In this document: positions 50,647 through 63,600 of the stretch, piece after piece
How the letters are laid out: each line of letters starts with the position of its first letter
Position numbering within the stretch: position 1 is the stretch's first letter
Origin: Nothopassalora personata
Lineage: Eukaryota > Ascomycota > Dothideomycetes > Mycosphaerellales > Mycosphaerellaceae
Assembly: GCA_033816765.1 (NCBI GenBank)
Contig: CM066287.1
Span: 3,348,001 to 3,412,000, forward strand
Direction of reading: 5' to 3'
DNA: 64,000 nt
The notes under the pieces: generated by a model
What the model was told of the DNA's origin: nothing
Seen by the model: the letters and a program-made list of their open reading frames with translations, nothing else
Databases searched by the model: none
Made by a program: the position numbers and the translations under genes

Positions 50647-53600
50647 ATGGAAGACGGTCATCAGGTGCCTTATCGGCAGGACTCCACGCGCTTTGATATG
50701 TCGAAGAATAGCTCAACTTCCTCTTGGTCTTTTGCGGATGCACCGCGTTATGTTCCTTCGGGAGCTGGACAACATCTCAGCCAACAGCAAGACTCTCCTG
50801 GTTCTGGCGGCACGTCTATATTTGGTCCGGCTACAGATCCTGAGCCGTCCTCTATCACTGCAGTCCGGCCGCCAGACGGCTCTAGTCATCATGGCAAGGG
50901 CCAATCCTTTACACCATTTCGGCCTTTGACAGCATCGATGCATCAATACGATCCAGACACTACTGTGGGCGCTTGCCTCATACCACAGATAGAGAAGGAG
51001 CCAGACGATCCGAATGCACCAACGTCGATGCCGGGCAGTAGCCGGCCACGCTCGTCCACATTGACGACACTAAATAGACTGTTCGCAGTGCAAGCAGATA
51101 CGTCCCCGATCCACTCACGCAACTCATCTTATGCTGCGCCGGCTCCTCACCCATCGTTGTATACGCGTGCTGCACGCTCGCCTGCCGCGTTGTCCGACCA
51201 TCTTTATAAGCGTGGATTTTTGGACGGGCGACACTCTGATATCACTGTGCACGCATTCGGTCAGCAGTACAAACTTCACAGGCTGATACTCGATCGAGCA
51301 CCTTTCTTCTCGAGTGCTTTGACGGAGCCATGGTAAGTCGCATCCGGTCGGAGTATGCATGCGAGCCGGTGCTGGGAATCCTGTAAATTGGCAGGTCAAT
51401 TCAGGACATCGTCGAGTGCAACTGGTTTTCGAAAGACAGCTCCAAGCCATGACTACACCATCTTGATAGTTTGATAACACTCGTACTGATGGCAGTGCGT
51501 TAGGTTGGAAGCCACTGCGAAAGAGATCACCATCCATCCAGAGGATGTCGACTGCTCAATCACGCAGGTGGCATTTGAGCTTGCTCTAAAGAGACTATAT
51601 GGTTTCTTCAATGTTGCGGAAGAAGACCAGCATCCAGTCGGCTTGTTCGCGACAGGATGTTGGCTCGAAATGCAAGATCTGATCGACTCCTCGGTAGCTT
51701 CAATATTGCGGCAGATGACCCTAGAGACAATCTCGCCGTTGATCAAGATGGTGACCTGCCAATATTACGGTAGACCCGGCGACAGGATACTCGCCAGCGC
51801 AAAGTCTATGCTGTGTAGAGATGGATGGAAGATGCCATTGCGATATTGGAATGACATACCAGGCGACATCGTTAGAGAAATCGTCGGTGCAGACGGTTTC
51901 TTCGTCGATGGAGAGTGGGATCGGTGGGTTCTTGCAAAACGATTACTGGACGCGCGTTTGAAGACCAAGGCAATCGCAGGAGGATTGGTAGAGTCGGGAA
52001 ATAAGCGACGAGTACAGAAAGCCCCAGACGCCGCCAATCTTCTGGCGGTTCGGTTCGACTCGACGTATCGAAGGAGTGCGGCAGGCAAAGGAAGGGCCGT
52101 GCCCGACAGTCTTCAGAAATGGATCATACCGTACACAGATCCAGAGGTGGAGCCATTGCTAGTACTTCTGGATGAAGGCATCCACTATATGCATTTGGAC
52201 TTTGAGCAGCTACAGTACATTCGCAACTCGAGAGACATCTTGGGTCTGCCGGTCATTCCTGATAACGTCATTAGCAACAGTTTGTGGCAGCAGATGGAAT
52301 TGCGGCAAAAGATCATAAATGCGAGAGAGGTCGATCTGGAGCTCGGGTTAAGCCTCCAGAGCAGTGAGGAACTCGCCGCAAACATGAATCGCGATACAAC
52401 GATGTCAATAGCGACAAGCTCTGAATCTACGATTGCGAAAGGGAAGCGCAGAGCCGTTGAATCGGATGAAGCCGTTGAAGACATTGAAAGCGGTTCTTGG
52501 GATGGGAACGGCAAACCACGCAAGTTTTGGATTCCTTCATCAGACTGCAACATCGTGATGGGCGGCAACGTCGACCCCATCGTTGCAACTTCATCTAATA
52601 GCAGTACGAGTCAACGGCACGCAAGCCGGTTTAGTGCAAACATTCAGCCTGAGGATGTGCAATGGGCTTCCGACTTCGCAGCCGCCTCAGCACAGCCGAG
52701 ACCTTCAACCGCGATGGGAGACAACGATGTCGAAGGCTCGAGTGAGCCTATAGGCGTCAGATACTCCCACCTACCGCCTTTCAGATTTGCCGCTGAGTTC
52801 CCCAATCCTCGCCTTCTGAAGGAAAAGAAACGGGTGTACAGTCGAACGGTATTCTACGCAGGATCTTTATGGAACATATACATCCAGAAGGTCGCATCCT
52901 CTCGAAGCAAACAGCTCGGCGTGTACTTACATCGCGCAAAAGAACGAGAGACCGAAGAGGTCATCGCCGGCACCGCGGGTCTTGCACAAGGCAGCGTAGA
53001 CGAGCGTATTGGACAACTTGAGCGCGCCATGATCCTCCGAAGCGAGCATCGCGAACACAGACAACACAGAAGAACGACCGTAGGTTCCGAAGGTCCGGAT
53101 GATGGTACTGAAAGCAGTGGAAGTGCCGGCTTTGAGGATGGCCCACTCATCGGGACACATGCTGAAGGCAGTTCGAATGCACGCGCGAACACTATGCGCA
53201 GCTTCCTATCACGGGGTTACCGCAAGACTAGTCAGGCGGATGTTGTGGACCGTCAGCCGATGGACGAATATAGCAATCAACCGGCCACGGGTGAAATGCA
53301 TGCAAATTCCGCAGAAGCAGACAGTGACGACTCGGAGGAGGACAACGATCTAAGGGAAGCATCGAACAGGTTTAATGTCCCGACTCTGCCGCCCTATGTT
53401 GATGGGAGGCCTACCATCAAGACATATTTCAAGATATACAGCCCTTCGCGTGGTGGCCGCATGATGTCGGTGTATGAAAGCGCACCAGATCGCTTCAACT
53501 TTAGTCAAAGTTGGGGCTGGAAGAGTAGCACACTAATGCTTGATGAAGGTCTTCTTGGTGAGGGTTTAGAAAATGCCAAAGACGACCCAGACGCCACGCC

Positions 53601-53685
53601 TGCCGAACGAGATGCGGCACGGAGAACGATGCAGAATCAAGGCGACGGCCGGTTACGGTTTGCAGTGGTAATCGGGAATATATGA
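50647..53685 (+). CDS. BTB/POZ domain protein, germ-cell-less-like
   Basis: Two exons (50647-51332 and 51504-53685; a 171-nt intron, the longest in the window) give 955 residues. The N-terminal ~190 residues are low-complexity Ser/Pro/Gln. A BTB fold spans the intron: LYKRGFLDGRHSDITVHAFGQQYKLHRLIL, then FFSSALTEPW joined to LEATAKEITI and ITQVAFELALKRLYGF. A BACK-like helical part follows (YYGRPGDRILASAKSML). The C-terminal half alternates disordered acidic/Ser stretches with short conserved blocks (PPFRFAAEFPNPRLL, LWNIYIQKV, YFKIYSPSRGGRMMSVYESAP). This layout resembles fungal BTB proteins related to germ-cell-less, likely Cullin-3 adaptors or nuclear-envelope-associated factors. The exact role is not known. 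Confidence 0.8.
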
Positions 53686-54711
53686 GCACGAGAGCCGGAG
53701 CATCGGAAGAAAGTTGTGTATATCGACTCAGGTAGACAACCCCAATCCAATCGTGTCACACCAGAGGCATGTGACCTCTTCTCGTGTCCTTCGTTCCACC
53801 AATCCAAAGGACGGGCACCATTGCGACGATGCCCATGCTACTCCAGCCGAGATCTATCGTGCGGAAGCCGACTGGCTAGCATAATGGCTGGAAATAGCGT
53901 GCTACCAGCAGAGGAAAGCTCGCGTTTCATGGCGATCAGGCATCCGTAATCATTGCAGAAGGCGTGTGATCCCGCTAAGACAAAGGATGATGTCGTCCTT
54001 CAATTTCGTCACAGTATACGTGGCAGGTGAAGGATACATTTTCAGCGAGCTGTCTGTTCCACATAACGCTTCATGGAGTCTAGCTGGGTCTTGCCGGTCT
54101 TCGCATGGTCAGCAAAGTCGTTTCTGATGAGATCTCGCACCCACGTACACTGCAAAGGTAACGTATGTGCCCCAAATCGTCGATGTGACGGAATCTCTCG
54201 AACTCAACTCTGGCGAACTCGCGCATCTCTTGTCGCGTCGCGCTGGGTGGTATCCGGTAGACGGTACGCATGCAATCGCGCCATAAAGATATGACTTTTT
54301 GTCTTTGGATGAACTATCACAAGTCAGAGCAGTCGATGAACATGAACCGAAACATACCTGTTCCAAGCTGAGGGCCGGACCTTTAGATCGCAAGGATCTG
54401 CCTGAAGAGATGGTAGCACATCGTGACAATGTTGCCTGCATGTCACGATGTGGAAGACCAGACCAGACTGATGTGCGAGCGAATTGTATGTAGTCAATGA
54501 CTGCCTGGCAAAATGTATAGACGACGGCGTCATTGACATGTGAAGATCGAGTTTGCCGTGTCGGCAGATACCGGGCCTCGGCCCGATACGAAAGCCAAAT
54601 CTCACGCGTCTGTGGGGTTCAAAACGCGTGTGAACCCTGCAGTGACGAGGATGAGCTCGAGCCTCCTCTTTGCACCACCAAGCGCTTTGCTCAAGTGTAC
54701 TCGATACGATT
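53686..54711. other. Intergenic region, no gene seen
   Basis: About 1 kb between the BTB protein stop and the acetyltransferase start, both on the plus strand. Short frames on both strands lack motifs. It should hold the BTB gene terminator and the acetyltransferase promoter. Confidence 0.5.
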
Positions 54712-56307
54712 ATGGCCAAGAGGAAGCGCAAAGCTGCTCAATCTCAGTCCCTCCCTCCCAAGATCCATACAGAAGATCAGAGCGGGAAAACAATCAGCCG
54801 GCACGAGAACATTGTCGAAGAAACGAACGCGCTTGCGACTGTCAGCTTCATCGCTAAGTACTTTGACCAACAATATGGACAGCATGCTCGCGGCTCGAAT
54901 CATTCAACAATTACTCTCACCTTCGCGGAAGATCTTGCAGCAGCTGAGCTCAACCAGTGCTTCAGCCTGATAGAGAATACGAGTCGCGAAGCTTATGAGC
55001 CTAGTAGCTTTGGATGGCATCCGGCAAGGAAGAAGCGTGAGATGAAAGAAAAGGAAATGCGGTATTTGCAGGTCTACAACACGTCTGAGGGACAACAGAA
55101 GGAGTTTGAGGGTTTCCTGAGCTTCATGATCACCAACGACTCTTCACCCGTCGTGCCGGTGCTTTACATTTACGAGATACACCTGACGGAAGGTGCGCGC
55201 GGGAAAGGGATGGGGTCCTTCCTGGTTCGGGTCGTTGAATCTATCGCACGCAAGATCGGGGTGGAGAAAGTGATGTTGACTTGTTTTCTGAGCAATGCGA
55301 GTGCTCGCAGCTTTTATGACAGACTTGGCTACAAGACAGATGCATGTTCCCCAGAAGATCGCACGACCAGAAACAAGGTTGTGAAGGTGGACTACGTTAT
55401 CATGAGTAAAGACGTCTCTACAACGGTATCGGCTGAACGCGAACACGATAGTAGCTTGGAGGTATCGCAGTCCGATTTACCTTCACTGGACGAGGACGAT
55501 GCTGACGAATTACCAAGCCTTAAAGAGTCTACGAGATATCTGCGCGCCTGGAATGATATGCAGAAGCAGAGAGAGCTCTTGTCGTTTGCTATCAGAGCAG
55601 CGGAACGTGCTAAGCAAGACTTATCGACGGGCAAGAACGATCCGGATAGCGGGAACCGAAGACTCCTCAACAGCTATTTTCAATGCTTGCTTCAGCGTTT
55701 CGAAGCGGCTAGATCTTACGAGGAGATAGTGCGCGAGCAGATGTATCATGTGAAAAGCCTTATCTCCGATATCAACCGGATGAGGAACACCACACAGCGG
55801 ACCAAACGAGAATCCTCGGAATCTGCCCTCAGCTGCCCAGAGGAAAGCTTCGATATGGAAAAGGCCACGGAGCAGGTCTATTCCGCATTTTATACCATGG
55901 TCCGGAAGGCCGAGGAAATCGACGATCGTCTAGATAATATCGCTGAACGCGAGCAAGAAGCAGATAAGCTGGAGCAGGACCTCGACGAACGGGAAGAGGA
56001 GCTCGATACCTGGGAAAGCGACCTTCAAGCCCGCGAGAAGGCGATAGCTGAGCGGGAAGAGCGTCTTGCACGTTCCAAGCAACGCTTGAAGCGACGGCGG
56101 CCAGCTGGAAAGGGGTTTCGGCGAGCGAGTCCGGAGTCCTTCAAGGAAGACAGTTGGCAGTGCGAGCCGGTGAGAGCACTGCCATGCCGACAGGAATCGC
56201 CACCACAAGATCTCGTCGGATCGTGGCTCAGGCAGAATGCTCTTGTGACGCAATCGATTATTCATGATGGCAGTCCTCCTTCAGCAGAACATGACCAGAT
56301 CAACTGA
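54712..56307 (+). CDS. N-alpha-acetyltransferase 40 (NatD/Nat4-like) with coiled-coil C-terminal extension
   Basis: An intronless 531-residue protein starting at ATG 54712 (MAKRKRK, a basic start typical of NatD); a longer frame begins only with TTG. Residues ~30-240 match the NatD GNAT fold: FSLIENTSREAYEPSSFGWHP, GFLSFMITNDSSPVVPVLYIYEIHL, the acetyl-CoA loop EGARGKGMGSFLV (R-x-x-G-x-G) and LSNASARSFYDRLGY. NatD acetylates the N-terminal Ser of histones H4 and H2A. Yeast and human proteins stop soon after this domain (roughly 240-285 residues). Here another ~290 residues follow: an acidic linker, a helical segment and a long Glu/Arg-rich coiled coil (around 400-470), ending in a basic patch. 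It ends 14 bp before the convergent pescadillo stop. Confidence 0.82.
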   Translation: MAKRKRKAAQSQSLPPKIHTEDQSGKTISRHENIVEETNALATVSFIAKYFDQQYGQHARGSNHSTITLTFAEDLAAAELNQCFSLIENTSREAYEPSSFGWHPARKKREMKEKEMRYLQVYNTSEGQQKEFEGFLSFMITNDSSPVVPVLYIYEIHLTEGARGKGMGSFLVRVVESIARKIGVEKVMLTCFLSNASARSFYDRLGYKTDACSPEDRTTRNKVVKVDYVIMSKDVSTTVSAEREHDSSLEVSQSDLPSLDEDDADELPSLKESTRYLRAWNDMQKQRELLSFAIRAAERAKQDLSTGKNDPDSGNRRLLNSYFQCLLQRFEAARSYEEIVREQMYHVKSLISDINRMRNTTQRTKRESSESALSCPEESFDMEKATEQVYSAFYTMVRKAEEIDDRLDNIAEREQEADKLEQDLDEREEELDTWESDLQAREKAIAEREERLARSKQRLKRRRPAGKGFRRASPESFKEDSWQCEPVRALPCRQESPPQDLVGSWLRQNALVTQSIIHDGSPPSAEHDQIN

Positions 56308-56321
56308 ATACGATGATGACT

Positions 56322-58432
56322 TCAGGCTGTCTGCTTCGTGGCGCCTTTCTCTATCTTCCTCCTCTTTGCACGCAACTTCTCGGACTCTTCATCCTTGCGT
56401 GCGTTCGAGTACACCATCTTCTCGTAGGTCTTCCGCTTGCGGCGTGGCATCATCATCTTCCGTCTCTCCACCTCCTCAGCCGCTGCCTTCTCCGCTTGCG
56501 TGCGCTTCGTCTGTGCAGCAGTTTTGGTGCTCTTCTTCTTCTCTGCCGGATCAGCCATCTTGACCTTGCGACCAAGAGCCTCGGCTTCTAGCTCCGCTTG
56601 GTGCTCCCGCGCCTGTCGAGCGCTCGGGTCTTCCTCCTCATCATCGGAGAACCCGGCAAAGTCGTCGGCCGCGGCTCCATCCTCGGCGTCTTCTTCATCA
56701 TCCTCGTCGTCGTCTGACTCGGCCAATTGAACGTTCATCCCGTCATCTTCGAGCTCGTCTTCCATCTCTCGCGCCTCCGCGTCACCTCGCACTTCATCGA
56801 CTTCCTCTCCGTCGCTTCCTTCAACGTCATCATCCTCTTCGTCAGACTCTTCAGCTTCCGCCACAGTCTGCTGTTCCGCGAGCGGCTTGGTAGGGTCATA
56901 GTCGCCCGGCTTCGGCTTCACCCAAGGACTCAAGTGGGGCGGTAACATTGCTCCAGGAGCGTACTTGTCAGGTCTTTGTATCGATCCGGCGTTTATCGAG
57001 TCCCAGACCCATTGTGGTTGAACATATATCCGTCCCGGGACTCGCTCGCTGCTCCGTTCCACGACAGGAGCGCCATCATCAAAACCATCGTCGAAGCCAT
57101 CGTCATCGCCATTGGCCTGAGGGGGGGCTGGCGGCGGCAGGTCTGGCCTGTCGACGACCTGGTGAGTGATGCGTGAATCATCTTCGGAGCAGTAGGAGCC
57201 TGCCTCGCCCAGCAGACTGTCCCACCCTACCCGTTTACACCCAAAGGCTTTGAGGACAAATTCGAGAGGATGTCGGGGTGTTTCGCGAGAGATGTAGAAT
57301 GTGAATGGTTCGAACAGTCGTGCAGCAGACGCGGCATCCGCTGTGAGGGAAGGCTGTAACAAGGTGTCTGCTGACGGGTCGATCGATGCAAATTGGTCCA
57401 GGGCTGTCGAGACCTGTTGCGAGGACTCCTGCTCAGTGTCTGCCTCGCCATATGTCTTGTCTGCTTCAGCGGGGAGTGCTAAAAGTTTGTCCGCCTCTGC
57501 CTGTGCTCTTTCGTTGGTCTCTGCATCCGGAAGCTGGTCAAGCTCGGGTTTGTCGTCGCCATCTTTGCCTTCAAGCTGAAAGGCTCCCAGCTCTGCACCT
57601 TGCTCTTCACTCTTGACGTCGAACTTGGGTGGGTAGACGAGGCCAATGCCAGTGTACAATCTGTAGTTGATGAAGCCGAGCAGGGTCGTGTAGAACTCCA
57701 CGAACGTAGCCATGATGCGGAAGTCGACGTCGCCTGCGGTCCTTTGGACGAACTTGTACGGCACCAGCCACAGAATGTCCTGACCCTGGATCGTGGCCTG
57801 ATAGTAGATACCCTTGATGGACAAGAACGACTTTCTCAAGCTGTGTGTGCGGATCAGGTAGTGCTCGAACTCCATCGTCAGGCGCTGGCACTTGGCGATG
57901 GTCTTGGGAGGCACGCTCTCGGTGCTGGGGAGGTTGGCGAAGAGGAACAGCATCGACAGCGCATCGTCTAGGTCTCGCAGCGCATCGACGAAGGTTGGGT
58001 ATCGCTCCTTGATGATGTGGTCGAGCTTCATGCGCGGGGTGAGATTGCGCTCGAGGCGCGAGGCGTCGCTGACTTCATTGCGACCCAGCGCCTTGGAGAT
58101 CTTCTTCGCAAGAGCTTTCTGGTCGCGGAACTTGGCGAGGAGCGGTTCGTGGAGCAGGTACTGGATGTCCTTGGTGTAGTAGTACGTCGTGCTGGGCGTC
58201 GACGACTTGGAGACCTTCTTCTTGGAGCGCGGCTCGCGTGGGTAGATGCCCTTGAAGATGCACAGCCGGCGGAAGTCTGGCAGCGAGATCTGGAGTTTGC
58301 GCACCGCCTGCGAACGAGTGATGTAGTTCTTGGCAGCGCCCGACGTGCCTGCAATCATGTATATGTGTTAGTAGTGCGCACATGTACGCTGTAGAACGCT
58401 TCACTCGTACCCTTCTTTTTGATCTTCGGCAT
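56322..58432 (-). CDS. NOP7: Pescadillo homolog, ribosome biogenesis factor NOP7
   Basis: Two exons (58432-58411, only 22 nt encoding MPKIKKKG, and 58348-56322) give 682 residues. The pescadillo N-terminal domain is plain: NYITRSQAVRKLQISLPDFRRLCIFKGIYPREP, DALSMLFLFANLP and LWLVPYKFVQ. A BRCT domain follows (from about 340: ARLFEPFTFYISRETPRHPLEFVLKAFGCKRVGWD, ending near YVQPQWVWDSINAG). The C-terminal third is strongly acidic and then basic coiled coil, as in other fungal NOP7. With Erb1 and Ytm1 it forms the PeBoW complex for 27S pre-rRNA processing and 60S assembly in the nucleolus. The tiny first exon is supported by the family start MPKIKKKG and a good splice pair. Confidence 0.96.
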
Positions 58433-58661
58433 GGCTGCTGTGATGTGCAACGACAGTCTGGACTTGGTGCGAAAACGGTCGGCGACAACAAATATCGAGA
58501 CCGAGCCTCAGGATTTCGTCCTCGGCTACTGTAGCTTGTTTCAACCCAAGCGTGCAGGGGTCCGCGGAAGTGGGAATGTGTCCCTTCACGAACAACTCCT
58601 GTCGCTCTCCTACACAACACACGCCCACGCCATGCCAACATGACACTGCGGCCCGCACACG
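58433..58661. promoter_or_regulatory. Divergent promoter region of NOP7 and PIG-U genes
   Basis: 229 bp between start codons, with a CAACACAC-rich end next to the PIG-U start. No specific factor site is assigned. Confidence 0.4.
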
Positions 58662-60154
58662 ATGGACGCACTCGCAAACGTCTACCATGACCACCCAAAG
58701 ACGCTGCTCTTCTCCACCGCTGCCCTGCTCCGCCTGCTGCTCGCCTTGACCTTCCCTGCACTGCCGGACCTGTTGACCGGTAGAGTCGAGATCTCGAGCC
58801 CAGTCAACAGCTTCAAAAGACGTATGTTGGAACAGCACGCGCCGCCGTCGCATCGGCTGGGCTTGGGACAGCAGCTGAGAATGCGCAGTGCAAGAGGGGT
58901 TGTTCCTGTACGAGCGAGGACTCGATCCATACAATGGCGGCATCTTCCACCAGGCGCCTCTACTCCTGCCACTGTTCTCGCTGATGCCATACCCTTCGAC
59001 GTCGATTGGCCGCATACTGAGCATACTCCTGTACACCGGTCTAGACGTCGTCTCAGCGGACTGCATTCTTGAGGTGGCCAAGTCAGGTGCAAGCGCAGTG
59101 TCCTCACTGTACCTTTCACCACGGGCTGATCGATCATGGAGACCCACGTCGGTGGTGGCGGTCTATCTGTTCAACCCATTCACATTGCTGGCATGTCTGG
59201 GCCGGCCGACGACCAATTTCACCACCGTCTTTACACTCCTGAGCGTAAAGCATGCGTGCCGAGCGGAAGCCGTCACCAGCGCGTTTGCACTGGCCATTGC
59301 AAGCTATCTGAGCTTACATCCTGTGCTGCTGCTTCCTCCAATCGGTCTTCTGTGTTACGACCGCGTATGCTGTAGACAGATCCGAGACGCCATGCCTGAG
59401 CCCGCGGACAGAACGAACAAGCACCCCACGCAAGGATCTGGCATTACCTTGGACCAAAGATCACTTCCAGCTGCGCCCCCTTTTGGAACACTGTTCGTAG
59501 CTACTTTTGCCGCCTCGCTGGCGCTCTTGCTGGGGCTGTCGAGGCTGCTACTCCCATCATGGCACTTCCTCCTGTCGGTCTACATGACCCCACTCACTTT
59601 GCCGGATCTGACTCCCAATCCCGGGCTGTGGTGGTACTTCTTCATCGAAATGTTCGATGCGTTCCGCGAGTTCTTCCTCGGCGTCTTCTGGCTGCACATG
59701 CTTTCTTACAGCGTGCCGCTTTGCCTGCGCTTCCGCAACCAGCCTTTGGCCGCTGTCGTACTGATGATGGGCATAATAGCTGTCTTCCAGCCATATGCGA
59801 ACGTTGGTGACGTGGGTGCTTGGCTGGGAACCCTATGCTTGCTGGGGCATGTGTTCGAGCGTGAGTATTCTTTCACATCGGGATGGTCCCATGCTAACAG
59901 CGGCAGTCTGCTCGACACATCGCTATACATTTCCAGCACTGGCTGCTTTGTTGTACGCCTCGCTACTGGGACCGGCATTCCATCATCTATGGGTTTACGC
60001 CGGGTCGGGAAACGCCAATTTTTTCTACGCCATTACCTTGGTATGGAGCTTAGCACTGTCTATTCTGCTGACAGATACGATGTATGCGGTTCTGAGAGAC
60101 GAGTGGGAAGCCGAGCGGCCAGAGACGAAGGGCAAAGAAGCCAGACAGATTTAG
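58662..60154 (+). CDS. GAB1: GPI transamidase subunit PIG-U/GAB1
   Basis: Three exons (58662-58821, 58889-59860, 59907-60154) give 459 residues, in the usual range. It is a multi-span membrane protein with family blocks PVNSFKRLQEGLFLYERGLDPYNGG, FHQAPLLLPLF, VAVYLFNPFTLLACLGRPTT, LSLHPVLLLPPIGLL, PNPGLWWYFFIEMFDAFREFF and the late FQPYANVGDVGAWL. In the ER membrane it works with GPI8, GAA1, GPI16 and GPI17 to attach GPI anchors to proteins. The last intron is needed: reading through it loses the conserved ending WVYAGSGNANFFYAITLVW. It lies head-to-head with NOP7. Confidence 0.93.
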
Positions 60155-60672
60155 ACAGTCCCAAAACTATTCAGCTACAAGATGGAAACCCATGCTATTC
60201 GTGAAACCATGACCAGGCCCACATGTCACGCGCAGGTCACCTGGAAGCACGACTGGGCACATGTAAGCCCTTTTGCAAACGTGAAACTGGTCGTAGGCTG
60301 TGCAAACATAAGACTCCCACGCTGGTAGTCTGTCTTTTGATTCGTTGGTCAACGGAAGCTCACCCTGCTTGTGATCTTAGCGATTGGCATTCGTCAAGTG
60401 ACAGTGAGGAGGCGAGCCAGGCTTGAAACCTGACTTGTGCTTTCACTCCCTTCACACAGTACTATTTGTTGTCCTGTTTTCGATTCTTCGGAGCCTCTTT
60501 CGCATCCTTCTCCATCGCTTGTGGGGCATTGAAGGCACAACGACACGTACTTACAGTCTACGTTGCATACCCTCGCCCAATGTACATGATGAGCCGCCTC
60601 AACCCTCAAGAGCACCCCCGAGAGCAGATCGAGAGCGGGCGTTAGCAGATCGTACGCCGGCCATGACCAGTA
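60155..60672. other. Intergenic region, no gene seen
   Basis: 518 bp between PIG-U and the last gene, both on the plus strand. It is presumably terminator and promoter. No RNA gene or convincing frame was found. Confidence 0.5.
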
Positions 60673-63600
60673 ATGCCGCCCGAATCCCCACCGCCAGCGC
60701 GACCAGTCAGCGGGAACACGGCGGCAGCAGATGTGAGCTTCGCGAAGTTGAACAGTGAGCACCAGCACCACGCGGAGTCGAGCTCTCCGGCGGGGTCGAG
60801 GACCTCGCTAGGCAGAAGGAGCAACAACAGCGACAAACATGTGCGCGAAGGCGGCAAGCGATGGAGCGGACAAGACTCCCCTGGGCTTGACGACAGGAGC
60901 AGCCGTGGCAGCGCGCCGTCGAGGTCCAGGAAGACCGGCGGGTTCCTGCTCGAGTCCATCTTTGCGAATGGAAAGCCACGCGGTCCTCGAAACGAAGAAC
61001 TCGATCGCCAGACGCACACGTCCATCCCCAATGGATCACTACAGGTCCAAAGTAGGAGACGTGCGCCGGAGACGGGATCTGGAGAATCGTCCCAACGAGC
61101 TTCGCCCTTGACGAGAGAGGTGTCTCGTGACGACGCTGCGGATGGAACTGCAACCGAAGAGGAGCGATTGCCCTTCCCGAGTGTGGATCCAGCACAGCTC
61201 GTGCAGATGGCACTCAACCTCAGCGAGAGCAGGAAACGCCATGTGAGCGGCACTCTTCCGGTACCAGCCACGCCTGCAGCAGGAAGACGTGTCATCTCAG
61301 CACTGGACTCTGGCTACGGCACAGTCAGGTCAGCCTCATCGACAGGAAAGCGTAGTACTCGCTTCAATGAGGAAGCCTCGAGATTGTCGCTGGAGCCTCC
61401 AAGGCTGAGCCAGCAAGTCACAGAGCAGCCCGAGACTGCCATCAACCCGGGAAATGCCCTTTACACGTTCTCACCAGCGACTTTGTCTCGAGCAGAGCGA
61501 GCGCGCAGATACTTCGAGCTGGCCAGTGAGCACCGGCGACTACTGGAGCATTTACCGCCGCTAAAGTCCGACAGCACAGCGCCTGGCAACTACACCACGC
61601 AAGTTATGAGCAGTCCAGGAAGTGCCAACTTTGAGATGAACAGAGTACCAACGAACACGAACAACCAACGACAGCTCGGGCGCTCCTACAATCCGCTACA
61701 AGCACTTCGCAATCGTCGTTTGCGTAACCGAGAAAGGCGCCACCTGCCAGCGTCACCCGACACCTGGCAGGAAACTGACAGGACTAAGCACTGGGTCGAC
61801 GGTGTCGAAGTGAGCTCAAGTGATCCATCCTTCAGACCAGGCGAGGACCGCGTCCGACTACCTGCCTTCGCCGGCGAGCTGGAGACCGGGACAGCCTCGC
61901 CGGAGAAAGGCAAGCGCCATCGAAGATCGGACACGGCCAGCTCTGTTATCACCCGTCCGGAGAACGGCTGGTCGATTGAGCCAGCGGAACTTCTCGCGGA
62001 CACATATTGGCTCGAGAAGGACGACAACAAGACACTAATTGAAGACAGGCATGGAAATCGCATTTTCCCACCACGAGTTCGCTTGAGTGTCGAGGCACCA
62101 CGCCGTAGCGTAGATTCACGAAGAAGTCATGATTCCAACAGGGGTATACGAAGCCAGTACGAGCTGTCAGAGGACGAAGGAAGACCTAGAGAGCGCAGGA
62201 GACACATGCTACCCATTCCTGGCCGACTACGTCGCCACCGCGTGAGTCGTCCTGCCAGCGCTACCAGCGAGTCCAGCGACGAGGGACGAAACCCACCGCC
62301 TCCACGCTACGGAGACCATGATGGCGGCGACGAGAATGTTGGGCCGCTCGAGCGTCATATGCGCAGTATGATTGCAAAGGAGGAGAAAGGCGAGTTGTCA
62401 TCGCTTGATGTTGTCTCACCAGATCACTGGAACTCAAAGTATACGCCCTTCCGGAACGCACGGAGCAGCGTCGAGAAGTCGAGGCGCAGCAACGACACGG
62501 CCGATCGCGGCTCGTCTTACACCGCGAATCGTCAAATATCGGTGGATACTGCTGTGCGCACTGGCCATCGACGTTCAAGATCTCCAAGCGCTAGAGTTGG
62601 TGCGGTCGACCATGGGGTGACATCCATGAACGAAGTGATGTCTGATAGCCCTCATGTGGCCAATGCCCTCTCGGTGCAGCAAGGTCTTTCCAGCAACAAA
62701 CAAAGAGCCTCGCAGGTCGAGCCGAAGGCCAAGATGCATCGCCTTCCAGCGTTGCACTTACATACTCGCAACCAAAGCAAAGACCGCAAAAACATCGAGC
62801 GTACCGATTTTGCAAATACCACGGACCCTTATCTGGGGACACCACTCTCGTCTGTGCTTAGTGCGGACCCCAATACTGGACAACCCACATCCAGTCTCGA
62901 GTCTTTCAGGCCGTTCGTGAAGCGGCACCGTACCAACGATAGCAATGGCAGCAGTTTGTTCCGCACGGAAACATCAGCCACAAATACAGGCGCTGTGAAG
63001 GACTCGAGCTCGACATTCGGCCGGCGCTTCTTCAAAAGCAGCCGCAATGGAGAACCAAGGCCCGATGGTACGCGATTTGGAAACCGAATTCGAGGAAGCA
63101 GTGACCATCTAGAGCCCAGCGTTGGCTCTGACATGTCTCGCGTGGCTTCAGATCTATCGGACGCAGATGATGATCACCGCGCTGCTGGGGCAGGTCGGCG
63201 TGTGGACCTTGCGGATACCGACAGTCAGATCAGGCCCAGGGCGTCCTTTGAGCGAGAGCGGACGAAGCCGAAATTTTACACGTCGAATCTGCCTTCCTTT
63301 ACATCTCCCGCGGCGCGACCGAGAAGCTCAGCCAACGAAACACCACTGCTGGACCAAAGCGACCCATTCTCCGGACAAGATGAGCGCACACAGCGAGGTC
63401 ACTCATCGCGTCTTGCTCCTCCCAGGATAAAGCTTCCAGACGGGGAAGGGCTCTCAGAGCCAGACCTTCCTAGCGGCAAATCCAAGCCCCTTTTGGAAGT
63501 TGGTGATTACAATCGCAAAAAGTCGTTGTCACAGAACAACCTATCTCCGGTATTCAGTCATTCCACCATAATCTCACGAGGAAAGCCAAAGGATAGCTGG

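Noticed and set aside
60642..61295. 217-codon minus-strand frame
   Set aside because: Antisense to the long plus-strand Ser/Arg-rich frame, which continues for over 3 kb.
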